Part shown: positions 51,928-60,746 of the stretch, in pieces
Layout: the number at the start of each line of letters is the position of its first letter
Position numbering within the stretch: position 1 is the stretch's first letter
NCBI RefSeq assembly: GCF_900605015.1
Contig: NZ_LR027574.1
Location: 759,610-823,609, forward strand
Direction: 5' to 3'
From: Olsenella sp. Marseille-P4559
GTDB lineage: Bacteria; Actinomycetota; Coriobacteriia; Coriobacteriales; Atopobiaceae
DNA length: 64,000 nt
Notes under the pieces: model-generated
What the model saw: only the letters and a program-made list of their open reading frames with translations
What the model was told of the DNA's origin: nothing
The model's database searches: none
Made by a program: the position numbers and the translations under genes

Positions 51928-52055
51928 GTGATCCTCGCCCCTCGTGTGTGTTGACATGTGCTTCCGACGGTCCTCTTGCCCACATTCTACCCGGGAGCGT
52001 CTGCCGTGGTCACAGGCATCCATCTTGTGCATGCATGGGACGGAGAGTCGCCATA

Positions 52056-52073
52056 CAATTCTCGTATGAATTG
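52056..52073. promoter_or_regulatory. Inverted repeat in the LysR divergent spacer
   Basis: CAATTC-TCGTAT-GAATTG, perfect 6-bp arms, 62 bases upstream of the LysR start. Its symmetry is compatible with a LysR-type site (T-N11-A) for autoregulation and for control of the divergent helical-protein gene. Confidence 0.5.
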
Positions 52074-52134
52074 ACCATGCAGGTCGCCATGCCAACCGGC
52101 AGGCCGACGCGCAGGCATCGCAGGGGAGGCACGT

Positions 52135-53001
52135 GTGAACCTCAAGCAGCTGGAGTACTTCGTCGCCATCGCCGAGGAGCACCAGATCACGGCGGCAGCA
52201 CGGCGCCTGCACATCTCGCAGCCGCCGCTCTCCTACGAGCTCGCCCAGCTCGAGCGCGAGTTGGGGACCACGTTCGTACGCAGGGGCCCGCGCTCGGCCA
52301 CGCTCACGGATGCCGGCAAGCTCCTCTACGAGCGAGCCCTACGCATCCTTGCGCTTGCGCAGGCTACCAAGCGCGACGTCGAGGGCGTGGGCAAGGGCAT
52401 GGCGGGGGTGCTCACGCTTGGGGTCGACGCCTCGTGCGTGGGCTCGGTCCCCGGGTCGAGGCTCGCCGAGCTCGCGACGGTGCCAGATGTCTCGGTGGAG
52501 CTTCGTGAGGGCGACACGCCGCAGGTGCTCGAGATGCTCGAGGGAGGCGTGGTGGACATTGGGGTCGTGCGCACGCCCTTCCCAAGCGACGGCCTGCGCT
52601 GTCGCTATGCTAAGGCGGAACGCATGCTTGCCATCATGCCACCCGCGCTCGAGGTGGGGACGGAGATGGACGTCACCTGCGCGCAGCTCTCGGATGTGCC
52701 CGTAATACTCACGCGACGCCTCGAGGCACAGGTACGAGACGCCTTTGCCGATGCCAAGGCCAACCTTCTCGCAAGCTGCACGGTCGATGACCCCCGCACG
52801 GCCTGCACGTGGGCGCGCAATGGGATGGGGGTCGCCCTCGTTCCCGAGACGCTCCTGCCCGTGACGGACACGGGCGAGTGCTTCATAAAGGTGATTGCCG
52901 AGAAGGGCTTGTCCACGCGGCAAGCGGTGGTCTGGAAGGCAGACCGGTACATGTCACCGCTTGCGCAGAGGTGCTTGGCTCTTCTCGGCGACCTGGGATA
53001 G
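52135..53001 (+). CDS. LysR family transcriptional regulator
   Basis: A 288-residue LTTR. The winged helix-turn-helix is residues 1-60 (MNLKQLEYFVAIAEEHQITA, ARRLHISQPPLSYELAQLE), followed by a linker helix and the effector-binding domain (LTLGVDASCVGSVPG onward). Start is GTG behind GGGGAGG. The effector is not predictable. An inverted repeat upstream may be its operator. Length is normal. Confidence 0.9.
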   Translation: MNLKQLEYFVAIAEEHQITAAARRLHISQPPLSYELAQLERELGTTFVRRGPRSATLTDAGKLLYERALRILALAQATKRDVEGVGKGMAGVLTLGVDASCVGSVPGSRLAELATVPDVSVELREGDTPQVLEMLEGGVVDIGVVRTPFPSDGLRCRYAKAERMLAIMPPALEVGTEMDVTCAQLSDVPVILTRRLEAQVRDAFADAKANLLASCTVDDPRTACTWARNGMGVALVPETLLPVTDTGECFIKVIAEKGLSTRQAVVWKADRYMSPLAQRCLALLGDLG

Positions 53002-53053
53002 GGACCAGCCGGACTAAGGAAGGGGCGCCCGGCCGGGGAACCAACTGGCAGCG

Positions 53054-53308
53054 CTACTTGTCGCTTGTGGCACCCTCGACATCAGCGTCATCGGGATCGG
53101 CGACGACCTCCTCGACGTTCCCGGATTCGCCGGGCTTCTCGGCCTTGGAGACGGCCCTGCCGCCATCGCCCTCCTCCATGCCCTCGCGCACGTTCTTGAC
53201 GGTCTTGCCGATGGCAGAGCCGAGCTTGGGAAGGTTCTTGGGCCCAAAGATGACAAGGGCAATCACGAGGATGACGAGAAGTTCGGGGACTCCCAGTCCG
53301 AGAATCAT
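53054..53308 (-). CDS. tatA: Sec-independent translocase protein TatA
   Basis: An 84-residue TatA/E-type protein: N-terminal membrane helix (LGVPELLVILVIALVIFGP), the FGPKNLPKLG hinge, amphipathic helix (SAIGKTVKNVREGM) and an acidic tail. SD AAGGAGG is strong. It forms the pore for folded proteins such as the twin-arginine binding protein at 7628-8659. tatC is not in the window. Confidence 0.93.
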   Translation of the reverse strand: MILGLGVPELLVILVIALVIFGPKNLPKLGSAIGKTVKNVREGMEEGDGGRAVSKAEKPGESGNVEEVVADPDDADVEGATSDK

Positions 53309-53436
53309 TGCGTGCCTCCTTGGACGACATACGTTTGGACGGCAACGCCTTGTTGCGGCCCCTTGCAGCACGTCATGGGACGTGCCGCCTTTCAGTCCTG
53401 ATGGTAGGGCGACAGTATGGATAGGTAAAATACATT

Positions 53437-53465
53437 TTGATGGGCTGTGACATACAGAGTTTATA
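53437..53465 (+). promoter_or_regulatory. Promoter of the MTA phosphorylase gene
   Basis: TTGATG (53437-53442), 17-base spacer, TTTATA (53460-53465). The leader is about 105 bases. Confidence 0.6.
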
Positions 53466-53577
53466 TCGATTGCCCAGTACGGGCGCTCGGACTGCTGACA
53501 GGGAGGCACGTGACGCGGCGGCACGGCCACCTTACAATGATCGAGGGCACATGAACCCCATTCGAAAGGAGCCACAC

Positions 53578-54390
53578 ATGGCAGAGCTTCCGCAGGCAGA
53601 GATTGGCATCTTTGGCGGGTCCGGTTTCTACAGCCTCTTCGAGGGCGACCGCGAGGAGGTCTCCCTCGACACGCGCTGGGGTCAGCCCTCCGATGTCTAC
53701 ACCGTGGGAACCATCGGCGGACGCAAGGTTGCGTTTCTCCCCCGCCATGGTCACAAGCACACCTTTGCACCCGGCGAGGTCAACTACCGAGCCAACCTCT
53801 GGGGCATGCGCGAGCTTGGCGTGAAGCAGGTCATTGGACCCTGCTCGGTAGGGTCCCTCTCGCTTGACATCCACCCCGGCGACTTTGTGATCTGCGACCA
53901 GTTCGTCGACAGGACCAGGTGCCGTGCCGACACCTTCTTCACACATGAGCTTGGCCTTGGCGTGCAGCACCTCTCCGCCGCTCGCCCCTACTGCGAGACC
54001 ATGCGCAAGATTGCCGTCGAGAAGTGTCGCGAGCTTGGCATTCCCGTGCACGACGGAGGCGCTGTGGTCACCATCCAGGGCCCGCGCTTCTCGACCACGG
54101 CAGAGAGCGAGTGGTTCCAGAAGATGGGCTGGTCTGTGGTGAACATGACACAGTACCCCGAGGCGTGGCTCGCGCGCGAGCTTGGCATGCACTACGTGAA
54201 CATTAGCCTGGTTACCGACTACGATTCGGGCCTGGGCAAGTACGCGGCCGTCACCAACGACGACGTGCTGCGCGTCTTTAGCGAGAACCTCCACCTGCTG
54301 CGCAAGCTCATCGAGGCCATGGTCCCCGCTCTTCCCGAGAATATCGACGACGACTGCACCGGAAGCGCAGCGCTCTTCGAGCGACTCTAG
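53578..54390 (+). CDS. mtnP: S-methyl-5'-thioadenosine/purine nucleoside phosphorylase
   Basis: A 270-residue phosphorylase of the MTAP branch of the PNP superfamily. It cleaves methylthioadenosine, or a purine nucleoside, with phosphate. Motifs: GIFGGSGFYSL, LPRHGHKHTFAPGEVNYRAN (phosphate site), TIQGPRFSTTAES and NMTQYPEAWLARE with VTDYDSG. Length matches. SD AAAGGAG precedes the ATG at 53578; in-frame ATGs upstream lack such a site. It has its own promoter and a GC-rich hairpin after the stop. MTA rather than guanosine/inosine as substrate is a family inference. Confidence 0.88.
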   Translation: MAELPQAEIGIFGGSGFYSLFEGDREEVSLDTRWGQPSDVYTVGTIGGRKVAFLPRHGHKHTFAPGEVNYRANLWGMRELGVKQVIGPCSVGSLSLDIHPGDFVICDQFVDRTRCRADTFFTHELGLGVQHLSAARPYCETMRKIAVEKCRELGIPVHDGGAVVTIQGPRFSTTAESEWFQKMGWSVVNMTQYPEAWLARELGMHYVNISLVTDYDSGLGKYAAVTNDDVLRVFSENLHLLRKLIEAMVPALPENIDDDCTGSAALFERL

Positions 54391-54401
54391 GGTGACAGTT
54401 G

Positions 54402-54439
54402 GGGTGCGCCGCCCGGTGGCGACGCCGCGCGGCGCACCC
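54402..54439 (+). terminator. GC-rich hairpin between convergent mtnP and ACT-protein genes
   Basis: An 11-bp perfect stem GGGTGCGCCGC/GCGGCGCACCC, 11 bases past the mtnP stop. It has no T-run but separates two convergent genes and may end transcription from both sides. Confidence 0.5.
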
Positions 54440-54484
54440 AGCAAGTCTCGAAACCGACCCTCCGACGCCGCGCGGCAACCCAGC

Positions 54485-54913
54485 CTAGTCCAGCTCGCCC
54501 TCCTCCAGAATCTGGAAGCCAGCCCGCTCGATGGCAAAGACGGCCTCGGCGGCCTGCGCGGGATCGGTCACCTTTAGGGCAAAGATGGCATTGCCGTCCT
54601 GGTGAGAGAAGCAATACCCATATTCCACCGAGATGTCCGCCTCGTCGAGCGTCTCAAGAAGCTCCGCCAGCCCACCAGGCCGGTTGGGCACAGCCACGGC
54701 CGTGACCTTGGTCAAGCGGGCACGGTATCCCGCTGCGTCAAGCGCTGCCTTGGCCTTGTCGGCCTCATTGCACACAATGCGCACCAAGCCGTACTCGGGG
54801 GTATCGGCAATCGAGAGGGCACTCATGTTGACGCCCGCGTCCGCGAGAGAGCGGCAGAGTGCCGCCAGACGCCCCTTGTCGTTCTCGAGAAAGACTGAGA
54901 TTTGCTTGATCAT
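54485..54913 (-). CDS. ACT-domain protein (paaK partner)
   Basis: A 142-residue protein with two ACT domains: IKQISVFLENDKGRLAALCRS and VTAVAVPNRPGGLAELLETL each open one. ACT domains bind amino acids or related acids to control enzymes. The start overlaps the ligase stop by 1 base (TGATG), so it is co-translated with it. Such ACT proteins commonly accompany phenylacetate-CoA-ligase-like enzymes in anaerobes; a role in sensing aromatic amino acid derivatives is inferred. Confidence 0.85.
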   Translation of the reverse strand: MIKQISVFLENDKGRLAALCRSLADAGVNMSALSIADTPEYGLVRIVCNEADKAKAALDAAGYRARLTKVTAVAVPNRPGGLAELLETLDEADISVEYGYCFSHQDGNAIFALKVTDPAQAAEAVFAIERAGFQILEEGELD

Positions 54914-56259
54914 CACTTAATCCCCTTCCTCATGTCGATGACGCGCTTGGCCTTGCCTGTGCTGCGCGAGATGGACTTGGGTTCGACGATGCGAACCTTG
55001 ACGCCAACGGAGAGGTCGGTTTTGAGGCGAGCAGAGATTTGACGCTGCAGGGCCTCAATGGCGCCGGTCTGGTCAAAGTCGAAGTCGGGATTGGCTTCCG
55101 CCTTGAGCGTGACCACGTCCAGCGATCGCTCGTCGGTGCCAACCTCAATCTGGTACCAGCTCGAGACATGGTCGAAGGTCTTCATGACGTCCTCGATCTG
55201 CGATGGGAAGACGTTCACACCACGGATGATGAGCATGTCGTCGGTGCGGCCGTGCAGGCGGTCGATGCGCTTGTGCGTGCAGCCGCAGGGGCACTCACCA
55301 GGCAGGATGCGCGTGATGTCGCGTGTGCGGTAGCGCACGACGGGCGATGCCTCGCGGTCGAGCGTGGTGAGGACAAGCTCGCCCCACTCGCCATCGGGCA
55401 GGCGCCTGCCCGTAGCAGGATCGATGATCTCGGCGAAGAAGTGGTCCTCGGCAAGGTGCAGGCCGTCCTGCTCGAGGCACTCGCAGGCCACACCCGGACC
55501 CATGGTCTCGGTGAGGCCATAGATGTCGAGAGCCCTGTAGTTGAGCTTGCGCTCCAGCTCGATGCGGAAGTTGTCCGAGAAGGGCTCGGCGCCGTGGATG
55601 CCTGCCTTGAGGTGGAAGTCGCGAGTGGGATCGAGCCCCATCTCGAGCGCCGTGTCAGCGATGTGCATCGCGTAGCTGGGCGTGCAGCAGAGGATTGTGG
55701 TGCCCATCTCGCGCAAGATGCGAATCTGACGCTCGGTGTTGCCGGCCGAGGCGGGGATGACCGTGGCGCCCGAGGCAAGCGCGCCGTAGTGGGCGCCCAA
55801 GCCACCCGTGAAGAGGCCATAGCCATAGGCAACCTGTACCACGTCTGTGGCACCGCCGTCCGCAAAGCGGATGCTGCGGGCGAAGCAGTCTGACCAGAAG
55901 TCAAGGTCATGCTGGGTATAGGCACCAAGCGTCGCCACACCGGTGGTGCCCGAGGACATGTGGATCTCTCGCACGTCCGAGAGGGGCACGGCAAGCATGC
56001 CATAGGGTGCGGCGTCGCGAAGGTCCTGTTTGGTCACAAAGGGCGCATGTGCGAGGTCATCGAGAGAGACAAGGCGATAGGGGTCGAAGCCTGCCTCGTC
56101 GAAGGAGCGCTTGTAGAACGGGATGTGCTCGTAGCAGTTGACCAGCGTGCGTCGAACGGCCTCGAGCTGCATCTCCTCGAGCTTCTCGTGCGAAAGCCGC
56201 GTAGGGTCTGCCGCCTCCGCATCTCCAGCCACCGTCGTGCCATCGTGCTCGCTTGCCAT
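54913..56259 (-). CDS. paaK: Phenylacetate-CoA ligase-like AMP-forming ligase
   Basis: A 448-residue acyl-adenylate ligase of the PaaK group, activating an aryl-acid with ATP and CoA. Motifs: HMSSGTTGVATLGAYT (ATP loop), DIYGLTETMGPG (adenine site), and the C-terminal RTDDMLIIRGVNVFPSQIED hinge. Length is normal for PaaK. ATG 56259 follows GAAAGGCGG; the longer frame is non-coding. With the overlapping ACT gene it forms a two-gene operon. Substrates could be phenylacetate, indoleacetate or another acid; indolepyruvate oxidoreductase genes that often go with it are not seen here. Confidence 0.88.
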   Translation of the reverse strand: MASEHDGTTVAGDAEAADPTRLSHEKLEEMQLEAVRRTLVNCYEHIPFYKRSFDEAGFDPYRLVSLDDLAHAPFVTKQDLRDAAPYGMLAVPLSDVREIHMSSGTTGVATLGAYTQHDLDFWSDCFARSIRFADGGATDVVQVAYGYGLFTGGLGAHYGALASGATVIPASAGNTERQIRILREMGTTILCCTPSYAMHIADTALEMGLDPTRDFHLKAGIHGAEPFSDNFRIELERKLNYRALDIYGLTETMGPGVACECLEQDGLHLAEDHFFAEIIDPATGRRLPDGEWGELVLTTLDREASPVVRYRTRDITRILPGECPCGCTHKRIDRLHGRTDDMLIIRGVNVFPSQIEDVMKTFDHVSSWYQIEVGTDERSLDVVTLKAEANPDFDFDQTGAIEALQRQISARLKTDLSVGVKVRIVEPKSISRSTGKAKRVIDMRKGIK

Positions 56260-56498
56260 GCCAAGCCGCCTTTCGAGCCAACCGCGCGTCGAAATCCGGG
56301 ACGTCCGACGCGTGCACCCATTGTCATCCAGGAGCCGCTTCCACAGGAATCTGAATCCGTGAGCGCACTTTATCATAGGAGAGCGTCGACGAGGGTCGGC
56401 CAGTAGCATGAGATTTGGGTTCGGGGCCAACGGTGCGCGTCGCAGCGGCATGTGGCGCGTACGGCTATAGTTGGCTCCGGTAACAACGGGGAGGACTC

Positions 56499-57083
56499 AT
56501 GAGCGAGCTGCGCATCACGGCGGCTAGCCGCACAGACGCAGAAGACCTGGCAGCCATCTACGCACCCTACGTGCAAGACACCGCAATCACCTTTGAATAC
56601 GATGCCCCCGATGCGCAGGAGATGGCAGTGCGCATCGGGGGCATCACCCTTACCCACCCCTGGTTGGTGGCTCGTGACGGGGCGGGCGGCGTGCTGGGCT
56701 ACGCCTACGCAAGTCCCTACTATGGGCGCGCGGCATACGGCTGGTGCGTGGAGACCTCCGTCTACGTGGCACGCGAGGAGCGCGGGCACGGCGTTGGCTC
56801 GGCCCTCTACCGGGCACTCGAGCGGGCGCTTTCGGCACAGGGCATCCTCAACCTCTACGCCTGCATCGCCACGACCGACGAGCCGGATGCCCACCTCGGC
56901 AACGCAAGCGTGGCGTTTCACGAGCGACTTGGCTACCGCGAGATAGGCCACTTCCCCAAGTGCGGCTACAAGTTTGGTCGTTGGTACGACACCGTATGGA
57001 TGGAGCGCGACCTCGGAGAGCACGTCGCCGCCCAGCCCATCTGGCGGACGTTTCCCCAGGTGAAAGCCGAGCTGGGACTGTAG
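56499..57083 (+). CDS. GNAT N-acetyltransferase (Pat/phosphinothricin acetyltransferase-like)
   Basis: A 194-residue GNAT enzyme. The opening LRITAASRTDAEDLAAIYAPYV with TFEYDAPDAQEM is like the Pat/YncA type, and the acetyl-CoA loop is REERGHGVGSALYRALE. SVAFHERLGYREIGHFPKCGYKFGRWYDTVWMER is the conserved C-terminal block. SD GGGGAGG precedes the ATG. Members acetylate methionine sulfoximine, phosphinothricin or other amino groups; the physiological substrate is unknown. Single gene. Confidence 0.88.
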   Translation: MSELRITAASRTDAEDLAAIYAPYVQDTAITFEYDAPDAQEMAVRIGGITLTHPWLVARDGAGGVLGYAYASPYYGRAAYGWCVETSVYVAREERGHGVGSALYRALERALSAQGILNLYACIATTDEPDAHLGNASVAFHERLGYREIGHFPKCGYKFGRWYDTVWMERDLGEHVAAQPIWRTFPQVKAELGL

Positions 57084-57183
57084 GTGAAGCCTCCTCGGGA
57101 CCCTCTCCAAAGCTCGGCTTACCTGCACGAGGCCAGAGAGACCTGGAGTGGCGTGCAGGCCGACTGGCAAGCAGCCGTCCCAA

Positions 57184-57372
57184 TGGCAGAAGTCCGGCAT
57201 CGTGCGTACGCACGACCGAGACTTGCTGCCAATTTCGCCCTCCAAGAGCCCCATGCTGGCAGAAATCCGCCATCATGCGTACGCACAACCCCGGCCCGTT
57301 GCCATGGCTCTCTCGTCCAACTGGGCAAACGTCGCCGCCCTGGCAGCTCTCCCTGGTCGTGCGTACGCACGA
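57184..57372. repeat. Three-copy intergenic palindromic repeat
   Basis: Three units share a TGGCAG lead (with AAGTCCGGCATC-like continuation in copies one and two) and a palindrome GTGCGTACGCAC at 57202-57213, ATGCGTACGCAC at 57275-57286 and GTGCGTACGCAC at 57359-57370. Spacing is 73 and 84 bases. The sequences between are related but diverged. Codons on either strand are open over much of the region, but there is no ribosome site or conserved protein. The stretch 57084-57481 holds nothing else. Confidence 0.75.
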
Positions 57373-57481
57373 TGCGGCTTTCTAGCCAGCCCGCCCAACT
57401 ACGGCCTGGTTGCATGCACGGAGAAGGGCGCAATTGGGTCGCAGGCCTTTGGCTTGGGAACGGCCGCCTCTCCAAGCGTCC

Positions 57482-58921
57482 CTACAGCACAGGCCCAAGC
57501 GCATTGGCCGCAGCCTGCGCATCCTCCACGGAGAGGCCATCGTACTGCACCACGAACCGCGCCCATCCGTCTCTCCCCTTCGCATGCTCGGGGACCCGCG
57601 CGAACGAAGAGAGCGGCGCCAACGAGACCCCCACTCCGCGAGCGGCCGACACAATGCCGCGCTCCCCGCGACCGTCGTCTTCCACGGCAAGCACGAAGTG
57701 GATGCCAGAGTCCGCCTCCTCGATGCGCAGGCGGCTGCCCGCCGGTCCACCGAGAAGCCCCTCCACCAGCGCATCTCTCGTCTCGCGCATCTCACGGCGA
57801 TAGCGAGCCACATGCCTCCCGTACGCACCGGACTCAAGCGCGTGTGCCAGCGCCACCTGGTCGATTGCGGGCACGGTTGTCGAGAGGAACCCCAGGCGGT
57901 CGTCAAAGGCGGCATCGAGTGCGGACGGCAGCACCAGATAGGCGATGCGCAGCGCCGACGAGAGGCTCTTCGAGAACGTGTTGAGGTAGATGACGCCGCC
58001 TGTGGCATCGATGCTTGCAAGCGACGGAATGGGCCGACCGGCAAGTCGCAGCTCGCAGTCGTAGTCGTCCTCGACAACGTATCGCCCGGCCTTCTCGGCA
58101 GCCCATCCCAAAAGCTCGTAGCGGCGAGCAATGCTCGTCACACACCCCGTGGGGAACTGGTGCGAGGGCATCACATGTGCCACGGCAACCCCAGACGCCC
58201 GCAGCGCACGCGACGAGAGTCCCTCCGCATCAAGCGGCAGGTAGGATACGTCAAGACCGTGGGCTCTATAGGACTCGCTCGCCCGCGCGTAGCCCGGATC
58301 CTCCACGCCAACGGTATGCGACTCACGCAGGAGCTGTGCGACAAGCCCGTAGAGCGTCTGTGCGCCAGCCCCCACAACGACCAGCTTGGGATCCACCGAC
58401 ATACCGCGCGAGCGCGCCAGGTGGGCGGCGATCGCCTCCCGAAGACGCATCACGCCGCGAGCGGGCGGCGTGCGATACAAGACGTCATCCGGCTCGTGAG
58501 CCAACGCGTCGCGAAGGGCTCGCTCCCACAGGCGCGCAGCCCCAGGCGCAGCAACTCCGGCGCCGTGAGCGAGGTCATATGCCGGTCTGCCTGTGGTTTG
58601 CTGGTCTTTGCATGAGCACGTCGGCACCTGACGCATGGGGATGGGCGCCGACGCGGGAGCAGCCAAGTCCGGCAACGTAGGCAGGCTCGCGGCATAGTAG
58701 CCCCGCCGGGGGCGAGAAACCACGTATCCCTCGGCAACAAGCTGCGCATAGGCACCTTCCACCGTGACCACGCTCACTCCCAGCCCCTCCGCAAGCGCGC
58801 GCCGCGACGGCAGGCGCTCGCCCGCGGCAATTCCTCCGGTTACCACCTGGTCTCGGATACACCGGTAGAGATGCTCGTAGAGGGGAAGCCCTCCTCGCCC
58901 CGTAAGGTCGATGCCCTGCAT
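57482..58921 (-). CDS. pdxR: PdxR-like MocR family regulator
   Basis: A 479-residue fusion of a GntR winged helix (1-75, LYEHLYRCIRDQVVTGGIAAG and SRRALAEGLGVSVVTVEGAY) to an aminotransferase class I-like domain (110-479). The PLP lysine is in NTFSKSLSSALR. MocR proteins use PLP as effector. Divergent orientation to pdxS and pdxT points to PdxR, the regulator of vitamin B6 synthesis. Direct repeats in the shared spacer fit its binding. The domain between (80-110) is a Pro/Ala linker. Confidence 0.9.
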   Translation of the reverse strand: MQGIDLTGRGGLPLYEHLYRCIRDQVVTGGIAAGERLPSRRALAEGLGVSVVTVEGAYAQLVAEGYVVSRPRRGYYAASLPTLPDLAAPASAPIPMRQVPTCSCKDQQTTGRPAYDLAHGAGVAAPGAARLWERALRDALAHEPDDVLYRTPPARGVMRLREAIAAHLARSRGMSVDPKLVVVGAGAQTLYGLVAQLLRESHTVGVEDPGYARASESYRAHGLDVSYLPLDAEGLSSRALRASGVAVAHVMPSHQFPTGCVTSIARRYELLGWAAEKAGRYVVEDDYDCELRLAGRPIPSLASIDATGGVIYLNTFSKSLSSALRIAYLVLPSALDAAFDDRLGFLSTTVPAIDQVALAHALESGAYGRHVARYRREMRETRDALVEGLLGGPAGSRLRIEEADSGIHFVLAVEDDGRGERGIVSAARGVGVSLAPLSSFARVPEHAKGRDGWARFVVQYDGLSVEDAQAAANALGPVL

Positions 58922-58946
58922 GCAGCGTTCCTCTCATCCGTGGCCT

Positions 58947-59003
58947 TATCAATACGGTAACACTGGTCTTAATCTGGTCCTATCAATTTATCTCATTCTG
59001 GAC
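58947..59003. promoter_or_regulatory. PdxR operator candidate in the pdxR-pdxS spacer
   Basis: TATCAAT occurs at 58947-58953 and 58981-58987; CTGGTC at 58963-58968 and 58974-58979, and a variant CTGGAC at 58998-59003. This cluster of direct repeats is in the only AT-rich part of the divergent spacer, as known for MocR-type sites. Confidence 0.5.
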
Positions 59004-59074
59004 ATTCAAATATGACCATGATGCGTCTAGTCTTCAGAGCCACACGAATACGCCAACGACAAGGGGGCCATCGC

Positions 59075-59992
59075 ATGGCACAGGACGAGAATGCGACGCA
59101 GAAGGCAGCACCAACGCCGGGACCAGAGCGATCAAAGCTCAACCGCGAGCTCGCACAGATGCTCAAGGGCGGTGTCATCATGGACGTCACAACCCCTGAG
59201 CAGGCGCGCGTTGCCGAGGAGGCGGGCGCCTGCGCCGTCATGGCGCTCGAGCGTATCCCGGCCGACATTCGCGCCGCAGGTGGCGTGAGCCGCATGAGCG
59301 ACCCGCACATGATCAAGGGCATCCAGGCGGCAGTCTCCATCCCCGTTATGGCCAAGTGCCGCATTGGCCACTTTGTGGAGGCGCAGGTACTCCAGGCCAT
59401 CAACATCGACTACATCGACGAGTCGGAGGTCCTCTCCCCCGCCGACGATGCCTACCACATCGACAAGACGCGGTTCGCGGTGCCCTTCGTCTGCGGGGCG
59501 CGCGACCTGGGCGAGGCCCTGCGTCGCATTGCCGAGGGCGCGTCGATGATCCGCACCAAGGGCGAACCCGGCACCGGCGACGTGGTGCAGGCGGTGAGCC
59601 ACATGCGCCTCATCAACGCGCAGATGCGCCACGTGGCGAGCCTGCGCGAGGACGAGCTCTTCGAGGAGGCCAAGCGCCTGGCGGTGCCCCTTGAGCTTGT
59701 GCGCTTTGTGCATGAGAGCGGCCGCCTGCCAGTGGTCAACTTTGCTGCAGGCGGCGTGGCCACACCGGCGGACGCAGCGCTCATGATACAGCTGGGCGCC
59801 GAGGGAGTGTTCGTGGGGTCGGGCATCTTCAAGAGCGGCGACCCCGCCGAGCGTGCCCGCGCCATCGTGGGTGCAGTCACCAGCTTCGACGACCCCGAGA
59901 AGATTGCGGCGCTCTCCGAGGGCCTTGGAGAAGCCATGGTTGGCATCAACAAGGATGAGATAGACCTGCTCATGGCCGAGAGGGGCAAGTGA
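59075..59992 (+). CDS. pdxS: Pyridoxal 5'-phosphate synthase subunit PdxS
   Basis: A 305-residue synthase subunit that builds PLP from ribose 5-phosphate, glyceraldehyde 3-phosphate and ammonia. Conserved blocks: [39 protein letters not shown], the lysines in [20 protein letters not shown] and the end block [36 protein letters not shown] 59075 follows AAGGGGG. Overlaps pdxT by 1 base. Confidence 0.98.
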   Translation: MAQDENATQKAAPTPGPERSKLNRELAQMLKGGVIMDVTTPEQARVAEEAGACAVMALERIPADIRAAGGVSRMSDPHMIKGIQAAVSIPVMAKCRIGHFVEAQVLQAINIDYIDESEVLSPADDAYHIDKTRFAVPFVCGARDLGEALRRIAEGASMIRTKGEPGTGDVVQAVSHMRLINAQMRHVASLREDELFEEAKRLAVPLELVRFVHESGRLPVVNFAAGGVATPADAALMIQLGAEGVFVGSGIFKSGDPAERARAIVGAVTSFDDPEKIAALSEGLGEAMVGINKDEIDLLMAERGK

Positions 59993-60561
59993 TGGCAACG
60001 GCGGTCCTCGCCCTGCAAGGGGCCTTCGTCGAACACGAGGCCCACCTTGCGGAGCTGGGCGAGAGGTCCTTCGAGCTACGCGACGCAGATGACCTCTCAC
60101 GCCCGTTTGACCGTCTGGTCCTTCCCGGCGGCGAGTCCACGGTCCAGGGACGCCTTCTCGAGGAGCGGGACATGCTCGAACCCCTGCGCAAGCGGATCGC
60201 AGACGGCATGCCGGTGCTTGCCACCTGCGCCGGGCTCATCCTGTTGGCACAACGGCTTGCCGCGCACGACGACAAGGGCACGCCGCGCCTGTCCACGATG
60301 GACGTGACCGTCGAGCGCAATGCGTATGGCCGCCAGCTAGGAAGCTTCCGCACGGCGGCAAGGGTCGCCGGAGTTGGGCAAAACGTGCCGATGACCTTCA
60401 TCCGAGCTCCACGCGTGGTAGAGGTGGGCGCAGGCGTCCAGGTGCTTGCTCGGATTGACGGAAGTGTGGTGGCGGTTCGCCAGGGGTCACAGCTGGGGCT
60501 TTCCTTTCATCCCGAGCTCGACCGCGACCTCAGGCTGCACCAGCTGTTCCTCTCGCTGTAG
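59992..60561 (+). CDS. pdxT: Pyridoxal 5'-phosphate synthase glutaminase PdxT
   Basis: A 189-residue class I amidotransferase that feeds ammonia to PdxS. The start ALQGAFVEHEAHL, oxyanion block LPGGESTVQGRL, nucleophile Cys in ATCAGLILLA, and His/Glu in SFHPELDRD are all there. The ATG at 59992 overlaps the pdxS stop (TGATG), so the two are translated together. Confidence 0.97.
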   Translation: MATAVLALQGAFVEHEAHLAELGERSFELRDADDLSRPFDRLVLPGGESTVQGRLLEERDMLEPLRKRIADGMPVLATCAGLILLAQRLAAHDDKGTPRLSTMDVTVERNAYGRQLGSFRTAARVAGVGQNVPMTFIRAPRVVEVGAGVQVLARIDGSVVAVRQGSQLGLSFHPELDRDLRLHQLFLSL

Positions 60562-60746
60562 GGTCACCACCCCACCCCTGACATCCGCCGGCTGCCGTGA
60601 AGGGAGGAAAGGGACGCCGAGGAGAGAGGGCCACGGTCGCACCGGACCTGCGCCCGTTGGCGGATGGCCCCGCCTGCCGTTCCAACTTGTGCGAAACTTT
60701 CCTCAGGCGTCCGTCAGGGACGACGAACCACAGGAGAGGATGAATC

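Noticed and set aside
57119-57475. Open frames with repeated V-R-T-H-D motifs on the minus strand
   Set aside because: They arise from reading the palindromic DNA repeat; no ribosome site or conserved start.
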